This document shows, piece by piece, positions 38,816-48,638 of a stretch of DNA of 58,145 nucleotides. Under the pieces are notes generated by a model. That model was not told where the DNA came from. It made no database searches and worked only from the letters and a program-made list of their open reading frames with translations. The DNA comes from Cryobacterium adonitolivorans (GTDB taxonomy: Bacteria > Actinomycetota > Actinomycetes > Actinomycetales > Microbacteriaceae). The position numbers were made by a program, and so were the translations under genes. How positions within the stretch are numbered: position 1 is the first letter of the stretch; every line of letters begins with the position of its first letter. The stretch lies in NCBI RefSeq assembly GCF_004402695.1, contig NZ_SOFL01000035.1:1-58145 (forward strand), written 5' to 3'.

Positions 38816-40324
38816 ATGACGAACGACACCCTCAATTCCACTACCGGCGCCAGTGACACCACCGGGAGCCCGAACTCTGCCACGCTGGGCTTCGTGCAGC
38901 CCACCAGCAAGCCCGCCGATGCCGGCCTGACCACTTCCGGCCAGACCCCCTCCGGCCAGACCCCCGCTCACCCCTCCGACACCGGGCCAAGCGGCTACCT
39001 CGGCCTGTGGGCGCGCATCCCCAGGGAACTGGGGTTCCTACTGCCCACCCTGCTCATCGTCATCGCATCCCTGACGGTCCTGGTGACCCTGTTCTCCACG
39101 GGGCTGAGCCTGGTCGCCGTCTTCGTCGGCCTGTTCATCGTCGTGGCCGCCCTGTACGCCGCCCGCGGCTTCGGCGTCGTCGAACTCACCCGGCTGCGCT
39201 GGGCCGGCCAGCCGGTCATCACCCAGCCGCAGTGGACGCCGCGCGGCGAACCCGCGACACCGCTGCGCGCCATCCTCGGCCCGCTGGTGTCCGGGCACTA
39301 CTGGCTCTACCTGCTGCACGGCATGATCGTGAACTTCATCGTGGGTGTCGTGTCCTGGTCGATAACCATCGTGTGGATGTTCGGCGCTCTTGGCGGACTC
39401 ACCTACTGGACCTGGAGCTGGTCGCTGCCGGACAACACCGAATCCGTGGGGCTCTTCGGGCTGGTCACCGGTTCGTTCGGCCCGGGAAGCACCCAGAATC
39501 TGGCCGCCGAGAACGTGCTGAACGCCGCCCTGGGCCTGGCCTTCCTGCTCACCCTGCCGTTCGTCACCCGCGGCATGGTCCTGATGCACCAGGGCATCGC
39601 CCGCGTGATGCTCGGCGCCTGGTCCTCCGAGGTCCTGCAGCGCGAGGTCGCCGACCTCAGCGCGTCGCGTGGCGCCGCCGTGTCGGCCGAAGACCAGTCG
39701 CTGCGTAGGCTCGAACGTGACATCCACGACGGGCCCCAGCAGCGCCTGGTGCGCCTGCAAATGGACCTCGCCAGCGCCGAACGCCGCCTCGACGACGATC
39801 CGGATGCCGCGCGCCAACTTCTGGTGGAAGCCCGCGAACAGGCTCGCGACACCCTCGAGGAACTGCGGGCGCTGTCCAGGGGACTGGTGCCGCCGATCCT
39901 GCAGGACCGCGGCCTGATCGTGGCCCTGGAGTCGCTGGCCGCCCGCAGCACCGTGCCCGTGCACCGGGAACTGCAGGTCGACCGGGACCTGCGCCTGCCG
40001 TCGGAGATCGAACGCAGCGCCTACTTCATCGCCGCCGAACTGCTCACCAACGTGGCCAAGCATGCCGACGCCACGAGTCTGCGGCTGCGCCTGGAGTTGC
40101 GCCGGGTGCCGGAGGACGACTCCACCTGGCTGGACCTCTGGGTCATCGACAACGGCCACGGCGGCGCCGTGCTCCGCGAAGGCCACGGCCTGGCCGGCCT
40201 CGACGAACGCCTCAAGGGCCTGCGCGGGGTGCTCTCCGTGCGAAGCCCTCACGGCGGTCCCACCGCGGTCGGCGCACACATCCCGCTGGTCAGCGACCCG
40301 GGCAGTTCGCTCACTCGGCCGTGA
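38816..40324 (+). CDS. Sensor histidine kinase (HisKA_3, DesK/NarX type)
   Basis: 502 aa from ATG 38816 (ATG 38780 would add 12 residues). A Ser/Thr/Pro-rich N-tail of 60 residues is followed by four membrane segments with a sensor-type loop (residues 65-275). The phospho-acceptor motif is RDIHDGPQQRLVRLQ (His near residue 304), then dimerisation helices, the N-box ELLTNVAKHADA and the G-box GHGLAGLDERLKGL. It phosphorylates the adjacent response regulator. The signal is unknown. Weak ribosome site. Confidence 0.87.
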   Translation: MTNDTLNSTTGASDTTGSPNSATLGFVQPTSKPADAGLTTSGQTPSGQTPAHPSDTGPSGYLGLWARIPRELGFLLPTLLIVIASLTVLVTLFSTGLSLVAVFVGLFIVVAALYAARGFGVVELTRLRWAGQPVITQPQWTPRGEPATPLRAILGPLVSGHYWLYLLHGMIVNFIVGVVSWSITIVWMFGALGGLTYWTWSWSLPDNTESVGLFGLVTGSFGPGSTQNLAAENVLNAALGLAFLLTLPFVTRGMVLMHQGIARVMLGAWSSEVLQREVADLSASRGAAVSAEDQSLRRLERDIHDGPQQRLVRLQMDLASAERRLDDDPDAARQLLVEAREQARDTLEELRALSRGLVPPILQDRGLIVALESLAARSTVPVHRELQVDRDLRLPSEIERSAYFIAAELLTNVAKHADATSLRLRLELRRVPEDDSTWLDLWVIDNGHGGAVLREGHGLAGLDERLKGLRGVLSVRSPHGGPTAVGAHIPLVSDPGSSLTRP

Positions 40325-40332
40325 GTGCGCCC

Positions 40333-40338
40333 TATCCT
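40333..40338 (+). promoter_or_regulatory. -10 hexamer inside the kinase/regulator junction (TATCCT)
   Basis: TATCCT-GAACGG-GTG: 6-nt spacer to GTG 40345. It would give the response regulator its own leaderless mRNA in addition to the operon mRNA. Confidence 0.4.
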
Positions 40339-40344
40339 GAACGG

Positions 40345-41019
40345 GTGAGCACCCTTCCGCAGCCGGGCCCTTCCCAACCGCTACGCCTGGTCCTGGCCGA
40401 AGACTCCGTGCTGCTGCGTGAGGGCCTGGTGCGGCTGTTCGCCGAGGCGGGTTTCGAAACCGTGGCCGCCTACGGCGACGCCGACTCTCTGCTCGCCGAG
40501 GTGGACTCCCTGCGGCCCGACCTGGCCGTGCTCGACGTGCGGATGCTGCCCACCTTCCGCGACGAGGGTGTGCGCGCAGCCATCGAGCTGCGACGCCGGC
40601 TGCCGGGCATCGGCATTCTGCTGCTCAGCCAGTACGTCGAGGGCACCTACGTGCAGGAACTGTTGGCGTCGGGGGAGGGCGGCCTGGGCTACCTGCTCAA
40701 GGACCGGGTCGCGTCGCTTGACGAGCTGCAGGATGCCGTCGCCCGAGTGAGCGCCGGCGGCACCGTGCTCGACCCCCAGGTGGTGCGGGAACTGCTGGCC
40801 AGGCGGACCAACCCGCTGGCGGCGCTCACTCCGCGGGAGCGTGACGTGCTCGGCCTGATGGCGGAGGGGCGCACAAATGTGGGCATCGCCGAACGCCTCG
40901 TAATCGGGGTGGGGGCGGTGGAGAAGAACGTCACCGCGATCTTCGTCAAGCTCGGCCTAGACGACACCGGGTCCGATCACCGCCGGGTGCTCGCGGTGCT
41001 GGCCTTCCTGCAGGCTTAG
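40345..41019 (+). CDS. LuxR/NarL-family response regulator
   Basis: 224 aa from GTG 40345; a GTG at 40321, overlapping the kinase stop, would add 8 residues and translational coupling. Receiver domain: LRLVLAEDSVLLREG, the phosphorylated Asp in LAVLDVRMLP (near residue 57), LLLSQYVEG. HTH: LTPRERDVLGLMAEG ... VEKNVTAIFVKLGL (residues 165-215). It binds DNA when phosphorylated by the adjacent kinase. The stop overlaps the converging membrane gene. Confidence 0.92.
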   Translation: MSTLPQPGPSQPLRLVLAEDSVLLREGLVRLFAEAGFETVAAYGDADSLLAEVDSLRPDLAVLDVRMLPTFRDEGVRAAIELRRRLPGIGILLLSQYVEGTYVQELLASGEGGLGYLLKDRVASLDELQDAVARVSAGGTVLDPQVVRELLARRTNPLAALTPRERDVLGLMAEGRTNVGIAERLVIGVGAVEKNVTAIFVKLGLDDTGSDHRRVLAVLAFLQA

Positions 41020-41747
41020 CTGGTCGGTTCCCGGTTTCCCGGCCCGCCCCGGGGTGATGCTGCCGGCGGTGGCGACGGGAACAGGGGCGTGTACCGGCGC
41101 CAGAAGCCGAGGAACCGGTTTCGGCCCACCGTGATCGAGCCGGCAAGGAAGCCCACGCCGCCCGCGACCGAGATCGCGACGCAGATGAGCAGCGGCAGGC
41201 CCAGCCCGAGGGTGATCCCGGCCAGCAAGAGGCCGAGCAGGGTGGAGTTCACCGCGATGATGAACATCATGCTGCTGCCCAGCACCTGGCTGAAATTCCT
41301 CGGCCGGCCGCCCAGGAAGTAGTAGGTGGTCTGGGTGCCCGGTAGGTCGTCGAAGCGGGACGCCATCAGATACGGCGCGACGCCCGGGTCAAGATCCACG
41401 TACGCCGCCCGCAACCTGTTCATCGCGAGCACATAGGCCAGGTCCTCCATGCCCACATTCGTCACCCGCACCTGGGTGAGCACGCCAACGAGCAGGATGA
41501 TGCTGAGTACCGTGAGCGCGAAGCCGGGGAAGCCCTCGTCGAATTTGGTGGCCTGACCGGCCAGGGCCAGGCTCACCAGTCCGGCCGAGACCAGGTAGAG
41601 GAACATGCTGATGCGGGTGAGCACCTCACCCTGGGTGGTGCTGCGCGAGGCGAGCAGGCTCCAGTGCTCGGTGGCGAGTAGCTGCGCGCGCACCGCGGGT
41701 GGAACCTCTGGTTTCGGCTCAGGCGACGCCGGCTCCTCGTCGGACAT
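41016..41747 (-). CDS. Hypothetical membrane protein
   Basis: 243 aa. Two pairs of membrane segments (about residues 48-90 and 160-205), a Pro-rich N-tail and C-tail. The middle contains a polar region (YVLAMNRLRAAYVDLDPGVA). No family recognised. Its stop overlaps the response-regulator stop by a few bases from the other strand. It is divergent from ldh, with 83 bp between. Confidence 0.72.
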   Translation of the reverse strand: MSDEEPASPEPKPEVPPAVRAQLLATEHWSLLASRSTTQGEVLTRISMFLYLVSAGLVSLALAGQATKFDEGFPGFALTVLSIILLVGVLTQVRVTNVGMEDLAYVLAMNRLRAAYVDLDPGVAPYLMASRFDDLPGTQTTYYFLGGRPRNFSQVLGSSMMFIIAVNSTLLGLLLAGITLGLGLPLLICVAISVAGGVGFLAGSITVGRNRFLGFWRRYTPLFPSPPPAASPRGGPGNREPTS

Positions 41748-41830
41748 GCAGCCATACTGGCCCGCATCCTTCCGGCCGCACAGGGCACAGTCCGTGATGG
41801 AGCAGACCCGTGATGGAGGACACTAGGACC

Positions 41831-42814
41831 ATGAGCGTGATTGAGAACTCCAAACTGGCCATCGTCGGAGCCGGTGCCGTCGGCACCTCCCTGGCCTATG
41901 CGGCCCTGATCCGCGAGTCCGCCCGCGAGGTGGCCCTGTACGACATCAACTCGGCCAAGGTGGCCGCCGAAGTGCTCGATCTCGCGCACGGCACCCAGTT
42001 CACCGGCGCGTCCAGGGTCACCGGCGGTGACGACCTCGACGTGGTCAGCGACGCCAACGTGGTCGTGATCACCGCCGGCGCCCGCCAGCATCCCGGCCAG
42101 TCGCGGCTCGAGATGGCCGGCGTGAACGTGGAGATCCTGCGCGACCTGATGCCCAAGCTCGTCAAGCGGGCCCCCGACGCCATCTTCGTGCTGGTGACCA
42201 ACCCCGTCGACGTGCTCGCCGTGGCCGCCCAGCAGTTCAGCGGGCTGCCGCCGGCGCGGGTGTTCGGCTCCGGCACCGTGCTCGACTCCTCCCGGCTACG
42301 CTGGATGCTCTCCGAACGGGTCGGCGTGGCAATCTCCAATGTGCACGCCCTCATCGTCGGCGAACACGGTGACTCCGAGTTCCCGCTCTGGTCCCAGGCG
42401 CGTGTCGGTCCGATCTCCCTGGCCGACTGGATGCTCGCCCGCGGCGCTTCGGGATCCGCAGCCACCGGTTCCGTCCCGTTCTCCGAGGCCGAATTCGAGT
42501 CGATTTCGGACGAGGTCAAGAACGCCGCATACAAGGTGATCGAAGGCAAGGGCGCCACGAACTACGCCATCGGCCTCTCCGGCGCACGGATCGTCGAGGC
42601 GGTGTTGCGGGACGAGGGCGCCATCCTGCCGGTCAGTTCGGTGCTGACCGACTACCGCGGCGTCAGCGGGGTGGCCCTGTCGGTGCCCAGCGTCATCGAC
42701 GCCAGCGGCATCGCCCGCGTCATCGACGTGCCGTTCTCGGCCAAGGAACAGGCCCTGTTCGAACACTCAGCCGCGACCCTGCGCGCCTCTCTCGACACCC
42801 TCGGGCTGGCCTGA
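41831..42814 (+). CDS. ldh: L-lactate dehydrogenase
   Basis: 327 aa. Converts pyruvate and NADH to L-lactate. NAD-binding KLAIVGAGAVGTSLAY at the N-terminus; ITAGARQHPGQSRLE carries the Gln that marks lactate rather than malate specificity (the Q102 site); VTNPVDVLA and the catalytic GEHGDSEFPLW (His) follow. ATG 41831 is used: GGAGGA lies 10 bases upstream and the NAD motif starts at residue 8. An SDR gene follows directly (3-bp gap). Confidence 0.93.
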   Translation: MSVIENSKLAIVGAGAVGTSLAYAALIRESAREVALYDINSAKVAAEVLDLAHGTQFTGASRVTGGDDLDVVSDANVVVITAGARQHPGQSRLEMAGVNVEILRDLMPKLVKRAPDAIFVLVTNPVDVLAVAAQQFSGLPPARVFGSGTVLDSSRLRWMLSERVGVAISNVHALIVGEHGDSEFPLWSQARVGPISLADWMLARGASGSAATGSVPFSEAEFESISDEVKNAAYKVIEGKGATNYAIGLSGARIVEAVLRDEGAILPVSSVLTDYRGVSGVALSVPSVIDASGIARVIDVPFSAKEQALFEHSAATLRASLDTLGLA

Positions 42815-42817
42815 CCC

Positions 42818-43771
42818 ATGGAGCCGAAACTCGGATACGGCTGGACCGAAGACAAGATCCCCGATCTCACCGGCACCACCGCCATCGTGACGGGGGCCAA
42901 TTCGGGCCTCGGCTTCGTGACCGCGGCGCAGCTGGCCGCGCACGGCGCCTCAGTGACTCTGGCCGTGCGGGATGCCGCCAAGGGAACGGCGGCCGTCGAA
43001 CGGATGCGCCCCCGCCTGCCAGACGCAGACCTCACCGTGCGGGTACTCGATCTGGCCAGCCTGGACTCCATCGCCGCGTTCGCCGCGGGATTCATGGCCG
43101 ACACGGGTCGCCTCGACCTGCTGGTGAACAACGCCGGCGTGATGAACCTGCCCCAGCGGCGCACGGCAGACGGTTTCGAGATGCAGTTCGGCACCAACCA
43201 TCTGGGTCACTTCGCGCTCACCGGGCGCGTGCTGCCGCTGCTGGTGGCCAGCCCGGATGCGCGCGTTGTGACGCTGTCGTCGGCCGTGCACCGCATCGGG
43301 CGGATGAACTTCGACGACCTGATGGGCGCCAAGCGCTACCGGCCGTGGCCGGCGTACGGGCAGAGCAAGCTCGCCAACCTGTTGTTCACCAGCGAGCTGC
43401 AACGCCGGTCGGCCGCAGCGAAGCTGTCCCTGCGGGCGGTGGCGGCGCATCCCGGATTCGCCCTGACGAACCTGCAGACCGCCGGCCCCGCCATGCGCGG
43501 CGCGAAGACCACCACCAGGCGCAGCCGCCTGGTCGCGGCGCTCACCAGGGAATTCGCCCAGCCGGCCGTGTGGGGCGCGTTGCCCACGCTGTATGCGGCC
43601 ACTCTGCCCGGGCTGGCGGGCAACTCGTTCGTCGGGCCAGAGGGGTTCGGGCAGCAGCACGGGCATCCGGTGCCGGTGACGCGCTCCAAGCGCGCACAGA
43701 ACACCGACGACGCCCGCCGCCTCTGGACCGAGAGCGAACGCCTCACCGGTGTGACCTACGCCTTCGCCTGA
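42818..43771 (+). CDS. SDR-family oxidoreductase (retinol-dehydrogenase-like)
   Basis: 317 aa. [20 protein letters not shown] is the TGxxxGxG nucleotide site (near residue 26), [19 protein letters not shown] (Ser) and [10 protein letters not shown] (the YxxxK pair) make a complete SDR active site. NADP-linked reductases of this branch act on hydrophobic alcohols or aldehydes; the substrate is unknown. It begins 3 bp after ldh and is likely co-transcribed. Confidence 0.9.
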   Translation: MEPKLGYGWTEDKIPDLTGTTAIVTGANSGLGFVTAAQLAAHGASVTLAVRDAAKGTAAVERMRPRLPDADLTVRVLDLASLDSIAAFAAGFMADTGRLDLLVNNAGVMNLPQRRTADGFEMQFGTNHLGHFALTGRVLPLLVASPDARVVTLSSAVHRIGRMNFDDLMGAKRYRPWPAYGQSKLANLLFTSELQRRSAAAKLSLRAVAAHPGFALTNLQTAGPAMRGAKTTTRRSRLVAALTREFAQPAVWGALPTLYAATLPGLAGNSFVGPEGFGQQHGHPVPVTRSKRAQNTDDARRLWTESERLTGVTYAFA

Positions 43772-43799
43772 GCCGGAAGGGCCCAAGACCCTTGCAATA

Positions 43800-43873
43800 T
43801 GGAGGGGATGACGGGAATCGAACCCGCGCCATCAGTTTGGAAAACTGAGGCTCTACCATTGAGCTACATCCCC
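43800..43873 (-). tRNA. tRNA-Gly (TCC)
   Basis: Minus strand: GGGGATG acceptor, AGCTC/GAGC D arm, anticodon loop TTTCCAA with anticodon TCC, T arm GCGGG-TTCGATT-CCCGT, end CCCCTCCA. CCA is encoded. Confidence 0.95.
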
Positions 43874-44080
43874 ATGTGCCACACGTGCTGGCACTCGAAT
43901 ATCGTAGTACAGGTTTCGGCGCAGGATGTGCCGCAGCGCCGACAAACGCCCCGGAACGCGCCCGGAATTCGCTCAGGGACGCCCCGGGCTTCGGGTCGTG
44001 CACTAGACTGACGGAGGTCAATCCGCCTGTCGCGTGAGTATGCGCGCCAAGTTGGTGGCCCCAACGGGTGAGATGACATC

Positions 44081-44157
44081 CGGGGCGTAGCTCAGCTTGG
44101 TAGAGCGCTCGGTTTGGGACCGAGAGGTCGCAGGTTCGAATCCTGTCGCCCCGACCA
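44081..44157 (+). tRNA. tRNA-Pro (TGG)
   Basis: CGGGGCG acceptor, D arm AGCTC...GAGC, anticodon loop TTTGGGA (anticodon TGG) on the CTCGG/CCGAG stem, T arm GCAGG-TTCGAAT-CCTGT, encoded CCA. It reads toward tig and may share its transcript. Confidence 0.95.
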
Positions 44158-44173
44158 TCACCCCCCTGCACAT

Positions 44174-44197
44174 CTGTCGAACATAATCTGTCGAACA
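44174..44197 (+). repeat. Short direct repeat before tig
   Basis: CTGTCGAACA occurs at 44174-44183 and 44188-44197, 14 bp apart start to start (about 1.3 helical turns). It sits before the tig ribosome site and may be a regulator site or chance. Confidence 0.3.
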
Positions 44198-44211
44198 CAG
44201 GAGATTTAAAC

Positions 44212-45615
44212 GTGAAGTCCACGGTAGAAAAGCTGAGCCCCACGCGCGCCAAGGTCACCATCTCGGTGACTCCGGAAGAGCTGAAGCCCAGCATCACCCA
44301 CGCCTACGGGCACATCGCCGAAGACATCAACATCCCCGGCTTCCGCAAGGGCAAGGTTCCGCCGCCCATCATCGACCAGCGCGTCGGCAAGTCCGCCGTG
44401 CTGGAGCACGCCGTCAACGAGAGCCTCGACGGTTTCTACCGCAAGGCCGTCGACGAGCACAAGCTGCGACCGCTCGGCCGTCCGGAGGCCGACATCGTCG
44501 AGTGGCCCAGCGACAAGGACTTCTCCGGCGACCTGCTGCTGGCCATCGAGGTCGATGTGCGTCCCGAGATCGACCTGCCCGCCTACGAGGGCCTCAAGCT
44601 CACCGTTGACGCCGTCGAGATCTCCGACGACGAGGTCACCGAAGAGCTGAACACCCTGCGCAGCCGCTTCGGCACGCTGATCACGGTCGACCGTCCCGCC
44701 ACGTCTGGTGACTTCGCCCAGATCGACCTCGTCGCATCCGTCAACGGTGTCGAGGTCGACAACGCCAGCGGCATCTCCTACGAGGTCGGCTCCGGTGACC
44801 TCATCGAGGGCATCGACGAGGCCCTCGAGTCCCTCACCGCCGGTGAGACCACCACGTTCGCGTCGAAGCTCCTCGGCGGCGACCACGAGGGCGAGACGGC
44901 AGAGATCACGGTCACCGTCATCGCCGTCAAGGAGCGCGAGCTTCCCACCGCCGACGACGACTTCGCGCAGATCGCCAGCGAGTTCGACACCATCGACGAG
45001 CTCACCGAGAGCCTCAAGGTCCAGGTCGGCCGTTCCAAGGTCTTCGGCCAGGGCAACCAGGCCCGCGAGCTGCTCATCGAGCAGCTGCTCTCCTCCGTCG
45101 AGGTCCCGATCCCCGAGGCGATCATCGCCGACGAGGTGCACCGTCACCTCGAGGGCGAGAACCGCCTCGAGGACGAGACCCACCGCGCCGAGGTCACCGA
45201 GGCCAGCGAGAAGACCTTCCGTCAGCAGATCCTGCTCGACACCATCGCAGAGGCCGAAAAGGTCAAGGTGAGCCAGGACGAGCTCACCCAGTACCTGATC
45301 CAGGGTGCCTCGCAGTACGGCATGGACCCGAGCGAGTTCGTTCAGGCCCTCTCCGGCAACGGCCAGATCCCGTCCATGGTCGCCGAGGTCGCCCGTAACA
45401 AGGCCCTCGCGATCGCCTTGGGCAAGGCCGAAGTCACCGACTCCAACGGTGCCGCTGTCGACCTGTCCGAGTTCACGGCCGTCGTCGACGACGAGCCCGC
45501 AGCGGATGAGGCCACCGACGAGGCTGCTGCCGACGAGGCTGCTCCCGACGAAGCCGCCGAGGAGGCGCCCGCCGCCGAGGCCAAGCCGAAGAAGAAGGCT
45601 GCAGCAAAGAAGTAA
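44212..45615 (+). CDS. tig: Trigger factor
   Basis: 467 aa. Ribosome-bound chaperone and prolyl isomerase. The ribosome-binding N-domain has the conserved loop [15 protein letters not shown] (residues 40-54); the FKBP-like domain (about 165-245) and helical C-domain follow. The C-tail (last ~35 residues) is Ala/Glu-rich and ends basic ([10 protein letters not shown]), typical of actinobacteria. The GTG start has AGGAG 8 bases upstream. It leads the tig-clpP-clpP-clpX cluster, with a terminator after it. Confidence 0.95.
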   Translation: MKSTVEKLSPTRAKVTISVTPEELKPSITHAYGHIAEDINIPGFRKGKVPPPIIDQRVGKSAVLEHAVNESLDGFYRKAVDEHKLRPLGRPEADIVEWPSDKDFSGDLLLAIEVDVRPEIDLPAYEGLKLTVDAVEISDDEVTEELNTLRSRFGTLITVDRPATSGDFAQIDLVASVNGVEVDNASGISYEVGSGDLIEGIDEALESLTAGETTTFASKLLGGDHEGETAEITVTVIAVKERELPTADDDFAQIASEFDTIDELTESLKVQVGRSKVFGQGNQARELLIEQLLSSVEVPIPEAIIADEVHRHLEGENRLEDETHRAEVTEASEKTFRQQILLDTIAEAEKVKVSQDELTQYLIQGASQYGMDPSEFVQALSGNGQIPSMVAEVARNKALAIALGKAEVTDSNGAAVDLSEFTAVVDDEPAADEATDEAAADEAAPDEAAEEAPAAEAKPKKKAAAKK

Positions 45616-45639
45616 CCCTGACGCCTGATGGCGCCAGCA

Positions 45640-45676
45640 AACGGGTCGGATGTCTTCGGACATCCGGCCCGTTTTT
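45640..45676 (+). terminator. Terminator after tig
   Basis: ACGGGTCGGATGTC-TTCG-GACATCCGGCCCGT with a TTCG loop and TTTTT. It separates tig from clpP. Confidence 0.9.
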
Positions 45677-45700
45677 CGTGCACCGCCGCCGGCGTGAATC

Positions 45701-45714
45701 TGCCGAGGGCGAAC
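45701..45714 (+). promoter_or_regulatory. ClgR-like activator site upstream of clpP1
   Basis: TGCCGAGGGCGAAC agrees at all but one fixed position with the CGCY-N-A-N-RGCG-WW-S pattern I recall for the actinobacterial Clp activator ClgR. It lies 28 bp upstream of the -10 candidate TAGATT (45742-45747), a position suited to activation. Confidence 0.4.
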
Positions 45715-45741
45715 AGAGCCTTTTGTGCGCGTTGGACCCTA

Positions 45742-45747
45742 TAGATT
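45742..45747 (+). promoter_or_regulatory. -10 candidate of the clpP1P2 promoter (TAGATT)
   Basis: TAGATT 34 nt before the clpP1 ATG; the ribosome site GGAG lies between. Unlike many genes in the window this one has a leader. Confidence 0.4.
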
Positions 45748-45780
45748 CATTCTGAAGCGACAAGCGAAACGGAGCGCGAC

Positions 45781-46380
45781 ATGGCCGAAATGGCACTTAC
45801 ACCCGGCGTTTTTGACAAACTGCTGGCCGACCGCATCATCTGGCTCGGCTCAGAGGTGCGGGACGATAACGCCAACGAGATCTGTGCCAAGATCCTGCTG
45901 CTGGCCGCAGAGGACTCGCAGCGGGACATCTTCCTCTACATCAACTCACCCGGTGGCTCGATCACCGCGGGCATGGCAATTTACGACACGATGAAGTTCG
46001 TATCGAACGACATCGTCACGGTGGGAATCGGACTGGCGGCCTCGATGGGCCAGTTCCTGCTCTCCTCCGGCACCAAGGGCAAGCGGTACATCACCCCGAA
46101 CGCGCGAGTGCTGCTGCACCAGCCGTCCGGCGGATTCGGCGGCACGGCGGCCGACATCCAGACCCAGGCCAAGGTCATCCTCGACATGAAGAAGCGGATG
46201 GCCGAACTCACCGCCGAGCAGACCGGCAAGTCGGTCGAACAGATCCTCATCGACAACGACCGCGACAACTGGTTCACCGCCCAGGAGGCCCTGGCCTATG
46301 GATTCGTTGACCACCTGCGCGAATCTGCGACGCAGGTAGTCGGCGGCGGCGGCACCGACGACTCAGTGAACAAGAAGTAG
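45781..46380 (+). CDS. clpP: ATP-dependent Clp protease proteolytic subunit (ClpP1-like)
   Basis: 199 aa. Serine protease ring subunit. The catalytic Ser is in [11 protein letters not shown] (near residue 93), His in [12 protein letters not shown] (near residue 118), Asp in the [14 protein letters not shown] region. [11 protein letters not shown] is the handle/loop start. Paired with the second clpP 12 bp downstream; actinobacteria build a mixed ClpP1P2 tetradecamer. Ribosome site GGAG 7 bases upstream. ClgR-like site upstream. Confidence 0.95.
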   Translation: MAEMALTPGVFDKLLADRIIWLGSEVRDDNANEICAKILLLAAEDSQRDIFLYINSPGGSITAGMAIYDTMKFVSNDIVTVGIGLAASMGQFLLSSGTKGKRYITPNARVLLHQPSGGFGGTAADIQTQAKVILDMKKRMAELTAEQTGKSVEQILIDNDRDNWFTAQEALAYGFVDHLRESATQVVGGGGTDDSVNKK

Positions 46381-46392
46381 GACGGGCAGAAA

Positions 46393-47064
46393 ATGGAATT
46401 CACTAATTTTGGCCACCAGGCCGGCGGCTCGGCAACACAGGCCCCGCAGTCGCGCTACATCCTCCCCACGTTCGAGGAGCGCACGGCCTACGGCTACAAG
46501 CGCCAGGACCCGTACGCCAAGCTCTTCGAGGACCGCATCATCTTCCTCGGCGTGCAGGTTGACGACGCCTCCGCCGACGACGTCATGGCCCAGCTTCTTG
46601 TGCTCGAGAGCCAGGACCCCGACCGCGACATCGTGATGTACATCAACTCACCGGGTGGCTCGTTCACGGCCATGACGGCGATCTACGACACCATGCAGTA
46701 CATTCGTCCGCACATCCAGACGGTCTGCCTCGGCCAGGCGGCATCCGCCGCCGCCGTGCTGCTGGCCGGTGGCACGCCCGGCAAGCGCCTCGCGCTGCCG
46801 AACGCCCGCATCCTCATCCACCAGCCCTCGGCCGGCGGCCAGGGCGGCGGCCAGGCCTCTGACATCGAGATCCAGGCGGCCGAGATCCAGCGGATGCGCG
46901 AATGGCTGGAAGAGACCCTCGCCGGTCACTCCAACCGCACCAAGGAGCAGGTCCACAAGGACATCGACCGCGACAAGATCCTCGGCGCGAAAGAGGCCCT
47001 CGAATACGGCCTGATCGACCAGATCCTGACCAGCCGTAAGAACGTTCCCACGCTGGTCAAGTAG
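46393..47064 (+). CDS. clpP: ATP-dependent Clp protease proteolytic subunit (ClpP2-like)
   Basis: 223 aa, slightly longer at the N-terminus than ClpP1. Catalytic Ser in [11 protein letters not shown], His in [14 protein letters not shown], and Asp in [14 protein letters not shown]. It forms the mixed ClpP1P2 core that works with ClpX, encoded just downstream. Co-transcribed with the first clpP; a hairpin at 47107 separates it from clpX. Confidence 0.95.
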   Translation: MEFTNFGHQAGGSATQAPQSRYILPTFEERTAYGYKRQDPYAKLFEDRIIFLGVQVDDASADDVMAQLLVLESQDPDRDIVMYINSPGGSFTAMTAIYDTMQYIRPHIQTVCLGQAASAAAVLLAGGTPGKRLALPNARILIHQPSAGGQGGGQASDIEIQAAEIQRMREWLEETLAGHSNRTKEQVHKDIDRDKILGAKEALEYGLIDQILTSRKNVPTLVK

Positions 47065-47106
47065 CACCCCAACGACGGGTTGGCTCTCTGGCCAGCCTGT
47101 TCGCCG

Positions 47107-47138
47107 AACGGCGCGTCGCCCACCGGCGGCGCGCCGTT
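47107..47138 (+). terminator. Hairpin between clpP2 and clpX
   Basis: AACGGCGCG and CGCGCCGTT form a 9-bp stem around a GC-rich loop followed by TTTCGCTTTG. A likely weak terminator; clpX has its own promoter beyond. Confidence 0.65.
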
Positions 47139-47181
47139 TCGCTTTGTTCCGTGGCTGCACGCATCTGTCACACGCACAAGC

Positions 47182-47187
47182 TAGGCT
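47182..47187 (+). promoter_or_regulatory. -10 candidate for clpX (TAGGCT)
   Basis: TAGGCT 34 nt before ATG 47222, followed by a strong ribosome site (GGAGGAGG). It gives clpX its own leadered promoter. Confidence 0.45.
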
Positions 47188-47221
47188 CGAATTCAGCGTC
47201 ACTGATGGAGGAGGCTCACGG

Positions 47222-48502
47222 ATGGCCCGAATAGGCGAGAGCGCCGACCTGTTGAAGTGTTCTTTCTGCGGAAAGAGCCAGAAGCAGGTGCAGCAGCTCA
47301 TTGCCGGACCCGGCGTGTACATCTGCGATGAATGCGTTGAGCTCTGCAACGAAATCATCGAAGAACGTCTGGCCGAGGCGGGAGCCGAGGAAGTCGGCAG
47401 CGAATTCGAGCTGCCCAAGCCCCGGGAGATCTTCGGATTCCTCGAGGAGTACGTCATTGGGCAGGAAGCCGCCAAGCGCGCCCTGGCCGTTGCCGTCTAC
47501 AACCACTACAAGCGCGTGCGCAGCCGCGCCACCCTGACCGCGGCCGACGCCATCCACGACGACGTCGAGATCGCCAAGTCGAACATCCTGCTGATCGGCC
47601 CCACCGGCTGCGGCAAAACCTACCTCGCGCAGACCCTCGCGAAGCGGCTTAACGTGCCGTTCGCCGTCGCCGATGCCACGGCACTGACGGAGGCCGGCTA
47701 CGTGGGCGAAGACGTCGAGAACATCCTCCTCAAGCTCATCCAGGCCGCCGACTACGACGTGAAGCGCGCCGAAACGGGCATCATCTACATCGACGAGATC
47801 GACAAGATCGCCCGCAAGGCCGAAAACCCGTCGATCACCCGCGACGTGTCGGGGGAGGGCGTGCAGCAGGCGCTCCTGAAGATCCTCGAGGGAACTGTCG
47901 CCTCGGTGCCGCCGCAGGGCGGGCGCAAGCATCCGCACCAGGAGTTCATTCAGGTCGACACCACCAACGTGCTGTTCATCGTGGCCGGCGCTTTTGCCGG
48001 GCTCGACGACATCATCTCCCAGCGTGCCGGCAAGAAGGGCATCGGCTTCGGCGCCCCGCTGCACAGCAAGGGCGACGACATCAACCTCTTCAGCGAAGTA
48101 CTGCCGGAAGACCTGCACAAGTTCGGGCTGATCCCCGAGTTCATCGGCCGGCTGCCCGTGGTGACCACGGTCACCCAGCTCGACCAGGTGGCCCTCATGC
48201 AGATCCTCACGGTGCCCAAGAACGCCCTGGTGCGCCAGTACCAGCGCATGTTCGAACTCGACGGTGTGGAGCTGGACTTCGAACAGCCTGCGCTCGAGGC
48301 CATCGCCGACCTCGCGGTCCTGCGCAAGACCGGCGCCAGAGGCCTCCGAGCCATCATGGAGGAGGTGCTAGGACCGATCATGTTCGAGGTGCCGTCCGCC
48401 ACGGATGTCGCCCGGGTCGTGGTCACCCGCGAGTCGGTCCTCGAGAACGCGGCCCCCACCATCGTGCTGCACTCGGCTCGCCGCGAAGACAAGTCCGCGT
48501 AG
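47222..48502 (+). CDS. clpX: ATP-dependent Clp protease ATP-binding subunit ClpX
   Basis: 426 aa, family length. Unfoldase that feeds ClpP. N-terminal zinc-binding domain: [11 protein letters not shown] and CDECVELC (residues 13-45). AAA+ core: Walker [11 protein letters not shown] (near residue 120), Walker [12 protein letters not shown], sensor and IGF-type loop ...KKGIGFG. Start ATG 47222 with GGAGGAGG upstream. A terminator follows, then a family B palindrome and the converging M3 peptidase. Confidence 0.97.
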   Translation: MARIGESADLLKCSFCGKSQKQVQQLIAGPGVYICDECVELCNEIIEERLAEAGAEEVGSEFELPKPREIFGFLEEYVIGQEAAKRALAVAVYNHYKRVRSRATLTAADAIHDDVEIAKSNILLIGPTGCGKTYLAQTLAKRLNVPFAVADATALTEAGYVGEDVENILLKLIQAADYDVKRAETGIIYIDEIDKIARKAENPSITRDVSGEGVQQALLKILEGTVASVPPQGGRKHPHQEFIQVDTTNVLFIVAGAFAGLDDIISQRAGKKGIGFGAPLHSKGDDINLFSEVLPEDLHKFGLIPEFIGRLPVVTTVTQLDQVALMQILTVPKNALVRQYQRMFELDGVELDFEQPALEAIADLAVLRKTGARGLRAIMEEVLGPIMFEVPSATDVARVVVTRESVLENAAPTIVLHSARREDKSA

Positions 48503-48521
48503 CCAGACCCGCACGTTCCGG

Positions 48522-48553
48522 ACCGCCCCCGACCTCGCGTTGGGGGCGGTTCT
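48522..48553 (+). terminator. Terminator after clpX
   Basis: ACCGCCCCC and GGGGGCGGT form a perfect 9-bp stem with an 11-nt loop, followed by T-rich TTCTG. Confidence 0.75.
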
Positions 48554-48568
48554 GCGTCTGCCACCGAC

Positions 48569-48634
48569 AACTGTTCCCGCAACGGACAACTGCGGCCGGT
48601 GTGCCGGCAACAGTTGTCCGCGCGGGCAACAGTT
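48569..48634. repeat. 66-bp palindromic repeat, family B copy 2
   Basis: AACTGTT...GCAACGGACAACTG at the left and CAGTTGTCCGCGCGGGCAAC-AGTT at the right. Same 66-bp length as copy 1 and same ends (AACTG/CAGTT), but with its own arm changes. It lies between converging clpX and the M3 peptidase. Confidence 0.85.
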
Positions 48635-48638
48635 ACGC

